A stretch of DNA of 64,000 nucleotides, taken from Micromonospora sp. C31. Its GTDB lineage: Bacteria; Actinomycetota; Actinomycetes; Mycobacteriales; Micromonosporaceae. This document shows positions 42,578 through 50,362 of this stretch, piece after piece; position 1 is the stretch's first letter, and each line of letters opens with the position of its first letter. Location: the NCBI RefSeq assembly GCF_018070575.1, contig NZ_JAGPXN010000015.1, positions 97,610 to 161,609 on the forward strand. The letters are read 5' to 3'. The position numbers were made by a program, and so were the translations under genes. The notes below the pieces were generated by a model, which was not told the origin of the DNA, did no database searches, and was given only the letters and a program-made list of their open reading frames with translations.

Positions 42578-43553
42578 GAGGGCTCCCCTCGGGCAGCCAC
42601 TCGACGACGGCGTTGCCGGTGCCGATGATCGTGCCGTAGCCGAGCACGTCTCCGGCGACCTTGGGCCAGCCCATCGCGGCGAGCAGCCAGGTGAGGCTGC
42701 CGGCCTTCGTCTCCGACGCGGTCGCCTCGATGTGTTCGGTGATGAGTTCCCGCAGCGGGGCGGTCGGCCCCCGGCGGATGGCTTCGAGCAGCTTCATGTC
42801 CCACCGGTACTGGTGGTTGTTGTACGGGTGTTCGCGTTCCATGTCCTCCGGCAGCTCCGGCTCCTCGTGCCAGTGCAGGTGCGACAGGGAGTTGGAGGCG
42901 AGTAGCACGGCGCGGCGGCCGGTGGCCTCGACGGCGCGGCGGGTGGCCTCGCCGAGCACCTCCATCTCCTCCAGGGACGCGTCGGAGTAGAAGTACGGGT
43001 TGTTGTTCGCCGACAGGGACACCACGGGGATGTCCCAGGCGGGGTTGACCAGGTGCAGCGCGCCGATGGTGGCGTAGTCGACGCGTACCCGGGGGTCGCG
43101 CAGGGTGCGGGTGACCAGGCCGAGGCCGCTGGCCTCGTCGGCGATGGCCTCGCCGAGTTCGACGTCGGTACGGAAGTCGTACCGGTAGCGGAACAGGTGC
43201 GGGAAGATCGGCTCGACGGAGATGCCGCGCGGGTTCGGCACGCAGTTGACGTGGTGGCCGACCATTGTGATCCAGTGCGGGGCGTGCACGATCAGCACGT
43301 CGGGGCGGTGCACCTCCTGGATGCGCCGGCGCAGCCGCTCGTAGGCCCAGCGCAGGGTCTCCCAGCCGCCGGTGGAGCGGGGCTCGTTCTGCGGCGGGTT
43401 CTCCGCGTAGATCAGGTGGGGCGGGTGCGGGCTGAGGCAGCCGGCGACGATGCCGGCCCGGCCCGGGGTGGGCTGCGGGGCCGGGGCGGTGCCGGCGCCG
43501 CCACCGGTGCGGGGCCGGGTGGTCGCCACCGGCACCCGGAAGACCCGGCTCAT
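42570..43553 (-). CDS. amnB: 2-aminophenol 1,6-dioxygenase, beta (catalytic) subunit
   Basis: 327 residues from ATG 43551-43553, overlapping hyuB by ATGA. The LigB fold is intact: GIVAGCLSPHPPHLIYAENP (iron-ligand His residues), VLIVHAPHWITMVGHHVN, VVSLSANNNPYFY, SNSLSHLHWHEEP (catalytic His pair) and the conserved Glu. This is the iron-binding ring-cleavage subunit. The protein has ~32 extra residues before the dioxygenase start: SRVFRVPVATTRP followed by a Gly/Ala/Pro linker. This looks like a candidate encapsulation tag, since core dioxygenases of this family begin at about the GIVAG strand. Confidence 0.88.
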   Translation of the reverse strand: MSRVFRVPVATTRPRTGGGAGTAPAPQPTPGRAGIVAGCLSPHPPHLIYAENPPQNEPRSTGGWETLRWAYERLRRRIQEVHRPDVLIVHAPHWITMVGHHVNCVPNPRGISVEPIFPHLFRYRYDFRTDVELGEAIADEASGLGLVTRTLRDPRVRVDYATIGALHLVNPAWDIPVVSLSANNNPYFYSDASLEEMEVLGEATRRAVEATGRRAVLLASNSLSHLHWHEEPELPEDMEREHPYNNHQYRWDMKLLEAIRRGPTAPLRELITEHIEATASETKAGSLTWLLAAMGWPKVAGDVLGYGTIIGTGNAVVEWLPEGSPHG

Positions 43554-45568
43554 GACCGCCCCTGCCCGGTGAGGACGCGCACGTACGCGCGGTGCTCGGC
43601 GGTGGCGCCGAGGATCCGCATCCCGTCGTCGTCGAGGGCTATCTCGTCGGCGGCGAGGGCGGCGTCGTGCCGCAGCCAGGCCCGCAGTGGCGCCGGGTGT
43701 ACGCCGTGCAGCTCGACGAGGCTCTCCTCGGCCAGGCCGCTGCCGGGCGCGACGTAGGCCAGCCGGCGCTGGCCGCGTCGCCCGGTGTAGGCGGGTCGGT
43801 CGATGGTGGCCAGGCGCAGCCAGTTCCGCTCGGCGCGCAGCCGCTGGCGCTGCTCGGCGGTGGCGGCGCGGTCGGCCTCGCCGGCGGCGTCGAGGACCAC
43901 GCCGTAGCGCTGGCGGGCCTCGTCGCCGGTCAGGTAGTCCTGGCGGACGTCCTCGGCGACGGCTTCGGGCGCGCGGTCCAGCGGGTCGCCCCAGCCGCCG
44001 CCCCCGGCGGACTCCATGACCAGCACGTCACCGGAGCGCATGGGGAAACCGGCGATCTTGCCGGGGGTGTCGAAGTCGACCCGTCGGCCGTCGGCGCGGC
44101 GCAGGTGGGTGACCGTCGGGGCGCCGGGGCCGCCGTGGCGCAGCCCGTACGGGGGCACGGTGGTGCGGTCGGTCTGCACCGAGTACGACCCGCCGCTGGC
44201 CAGCAGCCGGGTCTCCCGCCGGCTGCCCAGGCCGCCCCGGTGCGTACCGTCGCCGCAGGAGGCGGCGCGCAGCTCGCAGGCCTCGACCAGGATCGGGATC
44301 TCGGTCTCCAGCCGCTCGACCGACTGGATGGTGGAGATGTCGCCGAGGTCGACCGGGTTCATCGCGCTGGGTCCGTCGGATTCGAGGAACCCGCCGTTGC
44401 CGCCGGCCGGGTAGTCGTAGTAGAGGTAGGGCTGACCGGTGTGCTCGTCCACGCCGCCGATGAGGTTCTGGAAGGTGGTGCCGAACTGGTCGGCGGCGAT
44501 GAGGTCGGGGGCGACCTGGCTCAGCGCGGCCATCACCGCGGAGATGACCCGCTTGCGGACCTCGCTGTGGGCGTTGGCCGGGGCCGGGTAGCTGACGTGC
44601 ACCACCGTGCCGGGCTCGGTGAGCACCCGCAGCGGCCGGAAAGCGCCGTGGTTGACCAGCCCACCGGGGTCGAGGGCGGACTTGACCGCGATGAACACCC
44701 CGGCGACGGTCATCGCCCGCGACGAGTTGACCACGGCGGCGACCTGGGTGGAGGAGCCCCGGAAGTCGGCTTCGATCTCGTCGCCGTCGACGGTCAGCCG
44801 GCAGCGTACGATCGCGGCGTCGTAGTCGCCGTCGGTGTAGAGGTCGAGGTAGTCCTCGTAGCGGTAGGTGCCGTCGGGCAGCGACCGGATCATGTCGCGC
44901 AGCCGCTGCTCGGTACGGTCCATGTTGGCCGCGACGCAGTCGAGGATCAGCCCGGTGCCCCAGCGGTCGACGAGTTCCCGCAGCCGGCGCTGCGCGGTGT
45001 GGCAGGCGGCGATGCTGGATTCGAGGTCGCCGCGGCGTTCCTCGGCCATCCGGACGTTGGCGAAGAGGATGTCGAAGGCGGCCCGGTTGGGTCGGCCCTC
45101 CTCGATCAGCCTGATCGGCGGGATCCGCAGCCCCTCCTGGAGGATCTCGGTGGCCTGGCCGGACACGCTGCCGGGGGTCATGCCGCCGATGTCGGCCCAG
45201 TGCATCCGGACGCAGGGGAAGAGGAACATCTGCCCGTCGACGAAGACCGGGCTGATCAGGGTGACGTCGTTGAGGTGGCTGCCGCCCCGGTACGGGTCGT
45301 TGACGATGTAGAGGTCGCCGGGGCGCATCTCGGCGGCGAAGTCGGCGAAGATCTCGGCCACCGAGGCGGGCATGGCGATGACGTGTCCCGGCATGTCGCG
45401 GCCCTGGGCGACCATCTGCCCGGCGGGGTCGAACAGTGCGCAGGAGAAGTCCTGGGCGTCGGCGATCACCGGCGAGTGCGCCGTACGGAAGATCGTCTGT
45501 CGCATCTCGCGGACGATGGAGATGAGACTCTCGGTGACGACTTCCAGGTCGATCGGATTCACAGTCAT
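43550..45568 (-). CDS. hyuB: Hydantoinase B / oxoprolinase-family subunit (HyuB-like)
   Basis: 672 residues from ATG 45566-45568, with GTGAGG upstream. The HyuB features are clear: the N-terminal IDLEVVTESLISIVREMRQT, ARGRDMPGH-like block, NDPYRGGSHLNDVTLISPVF, and the C-terminal GGGGWGDPLDR. HyuA and HyuB normally act together to open amide rings with ATP, as in N-methylhydantoinase, 5-oxoprolinase or related carboxylases. Here HyuB opens the amn operon, while its probable HyuA partner (51946-53955) is in the neighbouring operon. It may produce the aminophenol precursor from a cyclic amide. The exact substrate is unknown. Confidence 0.88.
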   Translation of the reverse strand: MTVNPIDLEVVTESLISIVREMRQTIFRTAHSPVIADAQDFSCALFDPAGQMVAQGRDMPGHVIAMPASVAEIFADFAAEMRPGDLYIVNDPYRGGSHLNDVTLISPVFVDGQMFLFPCVRMHWADIGGMTPGSVSGQATEILQEGLRIPPIRLIEEGRPNRAAFDILFANVRMAEERRGDLESSIAACHTAQRRLRELVDRWGTGLILDCVAANMDRTEQRLRDMIRSLPDGTYRYEDYLDLYTDGDYDAAIVRCRLTVDGDEIEADFRGSSTQVAAVVNSSRAMTVAGVFIAVKSALDPGGLVNHGAFRPLRVLTEPGTVVHVSYPAPANAHSEVRKRVISAVMAALSQVAPDLIAADQFGTTFQNLIGGVDEHTGQPYLYYDYPAGGNGGFLESDGPSAMNPVDLGDISTIQSVERLETEIPILVEACELRAASCGDGTHRGGLGSRRETRLLASGGSYSVQTDRTTVPPYGLRHGGPGAPTVTHLRRADGRRVDFDTPGKIAGFPMRSGDVLVMESAGGGGWGDPLDRAPEAVAEDVRQDYLTGDEARQRYGVVLDAAGEADRAATAEQRQRLRAERNWLRLATIDRPAYTGRRGQRRLAYVAPGSGLAEESLVELHGVHPAPLRAWLRHDAALAADEIALDDDGMRILGATAEHRAYVRVLTGQGRS

Positions 45569-45640
45569 GCGGATGCCTCACTGATTTCCGGTGTCGGTCC
45601 GGGTCTGCCGCCGGAGGGACCTGGGCTGGTCGGGGCGAGT

Positions 45641-45685
45641 GGACCACCGTACGTTGGACCATCATGTGGTCCTAGAGTTATATTG
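45641..45685 (+). promoter_or_regulatory. iclR promoter with inverted-repeat operator
   Basis: The inverted repeat GGACCA-TCATG-TGGTCC (45656-45672) lies between the divergent hyuB and iclR-type genes, and a further direct copy of GGACCA lies at 45641-45646. A possible -35 (TTGGAC, 45654-45659) and -10 (TATATT, 45679-45684) face the iclR-type gene. It is a likely binding site for the regulator. Confidence 0.5.
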
Positions 45686-45719
45686 TGAAACCTAGCAGCC
45701 GGAAAGGCAGGGAAGCAAG

Positions 45720-46544
45720 ATGTCGCACGCCACTGACCCGACGCCCGACGAGGTCGTCGCCCCCCGCGAGTCGGGCACCCAGGCGCTGGACCGCGCCCTG
45801 GGCGTGCTGCTGGCCTTCCGGGGTGACGCCGTCGAGCGCAAGGTCAGCGACGTCAGCCGCGAGCTGGGCCTGCACAAGTCCACGGCCAGCCGGCTGTTCC
45901 GCGCCCTGGCCGACGCCGGCTTCCTGCACCGCAACGAGGAGAACGGCACCTACCGCCTCGGCGTCGCGGTCTTCGAGCTGGGCGCCCGCTTCCTCGCCGG
46001 CATCGACCTGCACGCGCTGGCCCGTCCGCTGCTGCACCAGCTCGCCGAGCGGGAGGGCGAGAGCGTCAACCTCGCCGTCCTGGAGGGCTCCGACGCCATC
46101 TCGCTCTACGTCGTGCAGGGCACCCGCAACGTGCAGCTCGTCTCCCGGCTCGGCCGGCGCATCCCCCTGTGGTGCAGCGCGGCCGGCAAGGCCCTGCTCG
46201 TCGACCACGACGACGACGCCCTGCGCGCCCTGCTCGCCACCGTGCCGTTCACGGCGCTGACCAGCAACACCATCACCGACCCGGACACCTTCGTGGCGCA
46301 CATGGCCACCGTGCGGCGGCAGGGCTGGGCGCTCAACGACCAGGAGAGCGAACACGGGCTGCGGGTGGTGGCCGCCCCGGTGCGCGACCGGCACGACCGG
46401 GTGACCGCCGCGATCAGCATCTCCGGGCCGATCTTCCGGCTGGACGACACCCGCACCCGCGAGCTCGCCGACGCCGCCTGCCGCACCGCCGCCGAACTGT
46501 CCCGGCAGCTCGGCCACGGCTTCGGCGACCGGTGGGGCGACTGA
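45720..46544 (+). CDS. IclR-family transcriptional regulator
   Basis: 274 residues from ATG 45720, with a GGGA-type leader. The N-terminal winged helix (ALDRALGVLLAF, VSDVSRELGLHKSTASRLFR, GFLHRNEENGTYRLG) and the C-terminal effector domain (ESVNLAVLEGSDAISLYVV, RIPLWCSAAGKALL, GWALNDQESEHGLRVVAAPV, AAISISGP) are complete. IclR regulators commonly control aromatic catabolism and often bind an aromatic or pathway intermediate. It is divergent from the amn/microcompartment operon and convergent with the operon carrying the ABC importer, so it is the best candidate for control of both. Confidence 0.92.
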   Translation: MSHATDPTPDEVVAPRESGTQALDRALGVLLAFRGDAVERKVSDVSRELGLHKSTASRLFRALADAGFLHRNEENGTYRLGVAVFELGARFLAGIDLHALARPLLHQLAEREGESVNLAVLEGSDAISLYVVQGTRNVQLVSRLGRRIPLWCSAAGKALLVDHDDDALRALLATVPFTALTSNTITDPDTFVAHMATVRRQGWALNDQESEHGLRVVAAPVRDRHDRVTAAISISGPIFRLDDTRTRELADAACRTAAELSRQLGHGFGDRWGD

Positions 46545-46586
46545 CCGCGCCGCCCACGGACCGGTCACCGCGGGCCCCCGCCACCG

Positions 46587-46612
46587 CGCCGGCACCGCGT
46601 CCGGTGCCGGCG
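46587..46612. terminator. Bidirectional hairpin between iclR-type gene and ThDP-enzyme gene
   Basis: Perfect 11-bp stem (CGCCGGCACCG, 46587-46597, pairing with 46602-46612) with a 4-nt loop, lying between two convergent genes. Confidence 0.75.
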
Positions 46613-46629
46613 AGGCGGGACGTACGCCG

Positions 46630-48249
46630 TCAGAACCGCTCCTGGATGACCTCGGGCAGGACCCGCACGTGCAGCACCGCCGGCCCGGTCACCGGCAGCA
46701 CCGCGTCGAAGGCCGCCTCGGCGCTCGCCTCGTCGGTGACCGTCCACGCCGGCACGCCCAGGGACCGGGCCACCGCCGCCAGGTCCCGCGCCGGGAACCG
46801 GGCCAGCGCCGGGTCGACCCCGCGCGGGGCGAACTTGCGCACCTCCGCGCCGTAGCCGCCGTCGTCGAGGACCACCAGCAGCACGGGCACCCCGACCCGG
46901 GCGAGCGTGTCCAGCTCACCCAGGCCGGTGAGCAGGCTGCCGTCGCCCTCGAAGGCCACCACCGGCCGGTCCGGTCGGCCCACGCCGGCCCCGACGGCGT
47001 ACGGCAGGCCGACCCCGATGCTGCCGAACTCCCAGGGGGCGATGAACGCGCGGTCCACGGCCGACGAGTCGAGCAGCAGGTTCGGCCAGCCGCCGAACTG
47101 CCCCACGCCGACCACGGTGGTGCGCCGGGCGGGCAGCCGCCGGGCGCAGACCCGCATGAACGCCCGGGGGTCGATCCCCGCCGCCCCCTCGACGAACTCG
47201 ATGCCGTCGAACGGGTCGGCCGCGGCGATCTCCGCGGCCAGGGCCGGGCTGCGCCACTCCGGGCGCTCGAGCGGGACGAGCCGGGCCGTCACGGCTCGCG
47301 CGGTGACCGCCGCGTCCCCGACGATCCCCAGGTCGACCGGCCACCGCGCGCCCAGTGCCCGCGCGTCGACGTCGACCGCGACCACCCGCGCCCCGGGAAA
47401 CAGCGCGCCGTGGTCGGCCGTCCACCGGTTGAGTCCGGCGCCGAAGGTGACCACCAGGTCCGCCTCGGCCAGCACCCGCCGGGTCAGCGGGCGGGCCAGT
47501 CCCCCGGCGACCCCCAGGTGGTACGGGTGGCCAGCGAAGAGCCCGGCGGCCAGCACGGTGGTGGCGAGCACCGCGCCGCACCAGTCGGCCAGCCGGCGTA
47601 CGTCCTCGACCGCCGCCTCGGCGCCCCGCCCGGCCAGCAGCACCGGGCGGCGGGCGGCGGCCAGCAGGCCGACGAGCTCGACGACCGCCGCGTCGGTCGG
47701 CGCCGGCGACGCGGACCGGTACGCGACGACGGCCGGCGGGGGCACGGCGCCGGCCGGCACCGGCTCGTCCTGGAGGTCGATGGGGACGTCGAGGACCACC
47801 GGGCCGGGCCCCTCCCAGGCGGCCCGGAACGCCAGGGCGACGTCGCGGGCGGCGGTGGCCGGGGCCGTCACGGGCACGAACGCCCCGGCGGTGGCCAGCG
47901 CGAACGGCTGCTGCGGGAAGCTCTGCACGTGCAGCGGGTCGCCGGGCGGGGTGTCGCCGGCGATCAGGACCAGCGGCGTGCCGGCCTGCCGGGCGATGGT
48001 CAGCGCGGACCCGGCGACCGCCAGACCCGGGCCCTGGGTCACGGTGACGACGCCGCACCGGCCGGTGGCGCGGGCCCAGCCGTCGGCCATCATCACCGCG
48101 GCGTTCTCGTTGCGGGCCGCCACGAACCGGACGCCGTGGCGCTGGACCAGGTCCGCGACCAGGAACATGTTCGCGTCGCCGAGCAGCCCGAAGATGGTGT
48201 CGACCCCGTGCGCCACGACGGCGTCGGCGATCGCCTCGCCGGCCCTCAC
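46630..48249 (-). CDS. Thiamine-diphosphate-dependent enzyme (acetolactate synthase / decarboxylase family)
   Basis: 539 residues from GTG 48247-48249, overlapping the upstream gene by GTGA. The ThDP fold is complete: FGLLGDANMFLVADL, AARNENAAVMMADGWARATG (the catalytic Glu), a central Rossmann-like domain (VVTFGAGLNRWT), and the ThDP/Mg motif FEGDGSLLTGLGELDTL with LDDGGYG. It resembles acetolactate-synthase-like and benzoylformate/phenylpyruvate decarboxylases. Substrate cannot be told. It is last in an operon with a CoA ligase, hydratase and lyase, so it may act on an alpha-keto acid or CoA product of the same pathway. Confidence 0.85.
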   Translation of the reverse strand: MRAGEAIADAVVAHGVDTIFGLLGDANMFLVADLVQRHGVRFVAARNENAAVMMADGWARATGRCGVVTVTQGPGLAVAGSALTIARQAGTPLVLIAGDTPPGDPLHVQSFPQQPFALATAGAFVPVTAPATAARDVALAFRAAWEGPGPVVLDVPIDLQDEPVPAGAVPPPAVVAYRSASPAPTDAAVVELVGLLAAARRPVLLAGRGAEAAVEDVRRLADWCGAVLATTVLAAGLFAGHPYHLGVAGGLARPLTRRVLAEADLVVTFGAGLNRWTADHGALFPGARVVAVDVDARALGARWPVDLGIVGDAAVTARAVTARLVPLERPEWRSPALAAEIAAADPFDGIEFVEGAAGIDPRAFMRVCARRLPARRTTVVGVGQFGGWPNLLLDSSAVDRAFIAPWEFGSIGVGLPYAVGAGVGRPDRPVVAFEGDGSLLTGLGELDTLARVGVPVLLVVLDDGGYGAEVRKFAPRGVDPALARFPARDLAAVARSLGVPAWTVTDEASAEAAFDAVLPVTGPAVLHVRVLPEVIQERF

Positions 48250-49007
48250 CGGTCGTCCCGGGTCAGGTAGTCGCCGGCGGGGCGCAGCGCCACGCTGAGC
48301 GCGCCGAGGTAGGAGTCGTTGGCGGCGGCCTCGAACCGGGGCCCGGCCAGGCGGGCGGCCCGCTTGGTCATCGACCGCCCGACAGCGGAGGTGGCCAGCA
48401 GCCGCTCGGCGAGGCCGGTCGCGGCGTCGGCGAGCCGCCCCGGGTCCACCACCTCGGTCACCAGTCTCAGCCCGAGCAGCTCGTCGGCGGGGATCCGCTC
48501 GCCGAGCAGCAGCCAGCGCTTGGCCAGGTCGGCGCCGACGAGGTCGGCGAGGATCGCCATGCCGCTCCAGGTCAGCGGGATGCCGAAGCCCACCTCCGGG
48601 AAGGTCGCGAAGCAGGTGTCGGCGGCCACCCGCAGGTCGCTGGCCAGGCCGAGCACCGCCCCGGAGCCGATGGCCGGGCCGTTGAACGCCGCGACGGTGC
48701 TCTGCTCCAGCCGGTACCAGCGTTCGACCAGCTCGGCGGTGCGGCGCTGCACCGACATCGTGGCCCGGGCGTCGAGGGTGGCCAGCTCGTGCAGGTCGGT
48801 GCCGGCGCAGAACGCGCTGCCCGCGCCCGTGAGCACGACGACCTCGGTGCGGTCGTCGCGGGACAGCTCGTGCAGCACGTCCTCGAAGCGGGCGAGCATC
48901 GACAGGTCGAAGCTGTTGCGCCGGGCGGGCCGGTTCAGCGTCACCCGGGCCAGTCGGCCGTCGCGGTGCAGCAGCACGGACTCCTCGGCGCGGTGTGCGT
49001 CGGTCAT
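48246..49007 (-). CDS. Enoyl-CoA hydratase/isomerase family protein
   Basis: 253 residues from ATG 49005-49007, overlapping both neighbours by four bases. It has the crotonase fold: VTLNRPARRNSFDLSML, VVVLTGAGSAFCAGTDLHE (oxyanion hole), FNGPAIGSGAVLGLASDLRV, FPEVGFGIPLTWSG. The usual catalytic Glu pair of enoyl-CoA hydratase is not fully clear, so isomerase, lyase or hydrolase activity is possible. It sits in the operon between a lyase and a ThDP enzyme and downstream of a CoA ligase, so it probably acts on a CoA-bound intermediate. Confidence 0.85.
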   Translation of the reverse strand: MTDAHRAEESVLLHRDGRLARVTLNRPARRNSFDLSMLARFEDVLHELSRDDRTEVVVLTGAGSAFCAGTDLHELATLDARATMSVQRRTAELVERWYRLEQSTVAAFNGPAIGSGAVLGLASDLRVAADTCFATFPEVGFGIPLTWSGMAILADLVGADLAKRWLLLGERIPADELLGLRLVTEVVDPGRLADAATGLAERLLATSAVGRSMTKRAARLAGPRFEAAANDSYLGALSVALRPAGDYLTRDDR

Positions 49008-50362
49008 GGGGACTCCGAATTCAGTAGGGCGCGGTCGACCAGCGCGGCGGCGTGGCCGACGTACGACAGCGGGTCCAGCAGGCCGGCGAGTTCCACCGGG
49101 GGCAGGGCGGCGGCCACCTCGGGGTCGGCGCGCAGCGCCTCGGCGAACGGGCGGCCCTGATCGAGGCTGTCGCGCACGATGCGCATGACCAGGTGGTGGG
49201 CCTGTTCCCGGCCGAGCGGGCCGGCCAGGCGCAGCATCACCGCCTCGGAGAGCACGAGCCCGCCGGTGAGGTCGAGGTTGGCGCGCATCCGCTCGGGGTT
49301 GACCCCGAGGTCGCCGAAGACGTCGACGAGTCGCTGCAACGCGCCGCCCAGCAGGATGAAGCACTCGGGCAGCAGCTTCCACAGCGTCATCCCGACGCCC
49401 ATGTCCCGGTCGTCCTGGGCGACCATGGTCTGCAACGCCAGGGGCACCTGGGCCCGCAGGGTGCCGGCGGCGGCGATCACCGCCTCGCAGCGGATCGGGT
49501 TGCGCTTGTGGGGCATGGTGCTGCTGCCGACCTGGGTGGCCCGTTGCGACTCGTACGCCTCGCCGACCTCGGTGCGGCCGAGGAAGTAGACCTCCCGGGC
49601 CAGCTTCTCGGCGCTGGCCGCGACGAGGCCGAAGACCATCAGGCACTCGGCGAAGCGGTCCTGGGTGGCGTGCCAGGGGGTGGCGGCGACGCCGAGCCCC
49701 AGGTCGGCGGCGACCGCCTGCTCCAGCGCGAACGCCTGCGCGCCGTAGCCGGCCATCGTGCCGGCCGCGCCGCCCATGCTCGTCACCAGCAGCCGCTGCC
49801 GCAGTTGCCGCAGCCGGACGCGGTGGCGTTGCAGCTCGTCCTGCCACACCGCGCAACGCAGGCCGAACGTGGTCGGCAGCGCCTGCTGCCCGTGGGTGCG
49901 GGCGGCCATCGGGGTGGCGCGGTGGCGCAGCGCCAGCCGACGCAGTGTGCGGACCAGCTCGTCGACCTGCCGTTGCACGACGTCCAGGCCGTCGCGGGCG
50001 CGCAGGACGAAGCCGGTGTCCATCACGTCCTGGGTGGTGGCGCCGAGGTGGACGTAGCGGCCGGCGTCGCCGGGGCAGGCGGCGGTGAGCGCCCGCACCA
50101 GCGGCACCAGGGGGTGCACGGTGTCGGCGGCGTCGGCGGCGAGCACCGCCGTGTCGAGCCGCTCGACGTGGGCCGCCTCGGTGATCGCCTGCGCGGCGGC
50201 GGACGGGATGATGCCCAGTTTCGCCTGGCCCCGGGCGAGGGCGGCCTCGACGTCGAGCCAGGACTGCATGAGCTGCCGGTCGTTGAAGACCCCGCGCATC
50301 TCGGCGTTTCCGAAGAAGCTGGTGACGGTGAGCGAGTCCAGGAAACACGAGCCGAGCTGCAT
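49004..50362 (-). CDS. Fumarase/aspartase-superfamily lyase (PcaB/PurB-like)
   Basis: 452 residues from ATG 50360-50362, overlapping the ligase stop by one base. The superfamily blocks are present: YVHLGATTQDVMDT, ARTHGQQALPTTFG, and the signature GSSTMPHKRNPIRCE with its catalytic Ser. It is closest in layout to 3-carboxy-cis,cis-muconate cycloisomerase (PcaB) and adenylosuccinate lyase. The conserved protein start (MQLGSCFLDSLTVTSFFGN) is typical of PcaB-like members. Substrate is unknown. In this operon it could remove an amine or carboxylate from a CoA-activated or ring-opened intermediate. Confidence 0.85.
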   Translation of the reverse strand: MQLGSCFLDSLTVTSFFGNAEMRGVFNDRQLMQSWLDVEAALARGQAKLGIIPSAAAQAITEAAHVERLDTAVLAADAADTVHPLVPLVRALTAACPGDAGRYVHLGATTQDVMDTGFVLRARDGLDVVQRQVDELVRTLRRLALRHRATPMAARTHGQQALPTTFGLRCAVWQDELQRHRVRLRQLRQRLLVTSMGGAAGTMAGYGAQAFALEQAVAADLGLGVAATPWHATQDRFAECLMVFGLVAASAEKLAREVYFLGRTEVGEAYESQRATQVGSSTMPHKRNPIRCEAVIAAAGTLRAQVPLALQTMVAQDDRDMGVGMTLWKLLPECFILLGGALQRLVDVFGDLGVNPERMRANLDLTGGLVLSEAVMLRLAGPLGREQAHHLVMRIVRDSLDQGRPFAEALRADPEVAAALPPVELAGLLDPLSYVGHAAALVDRALLNSESP

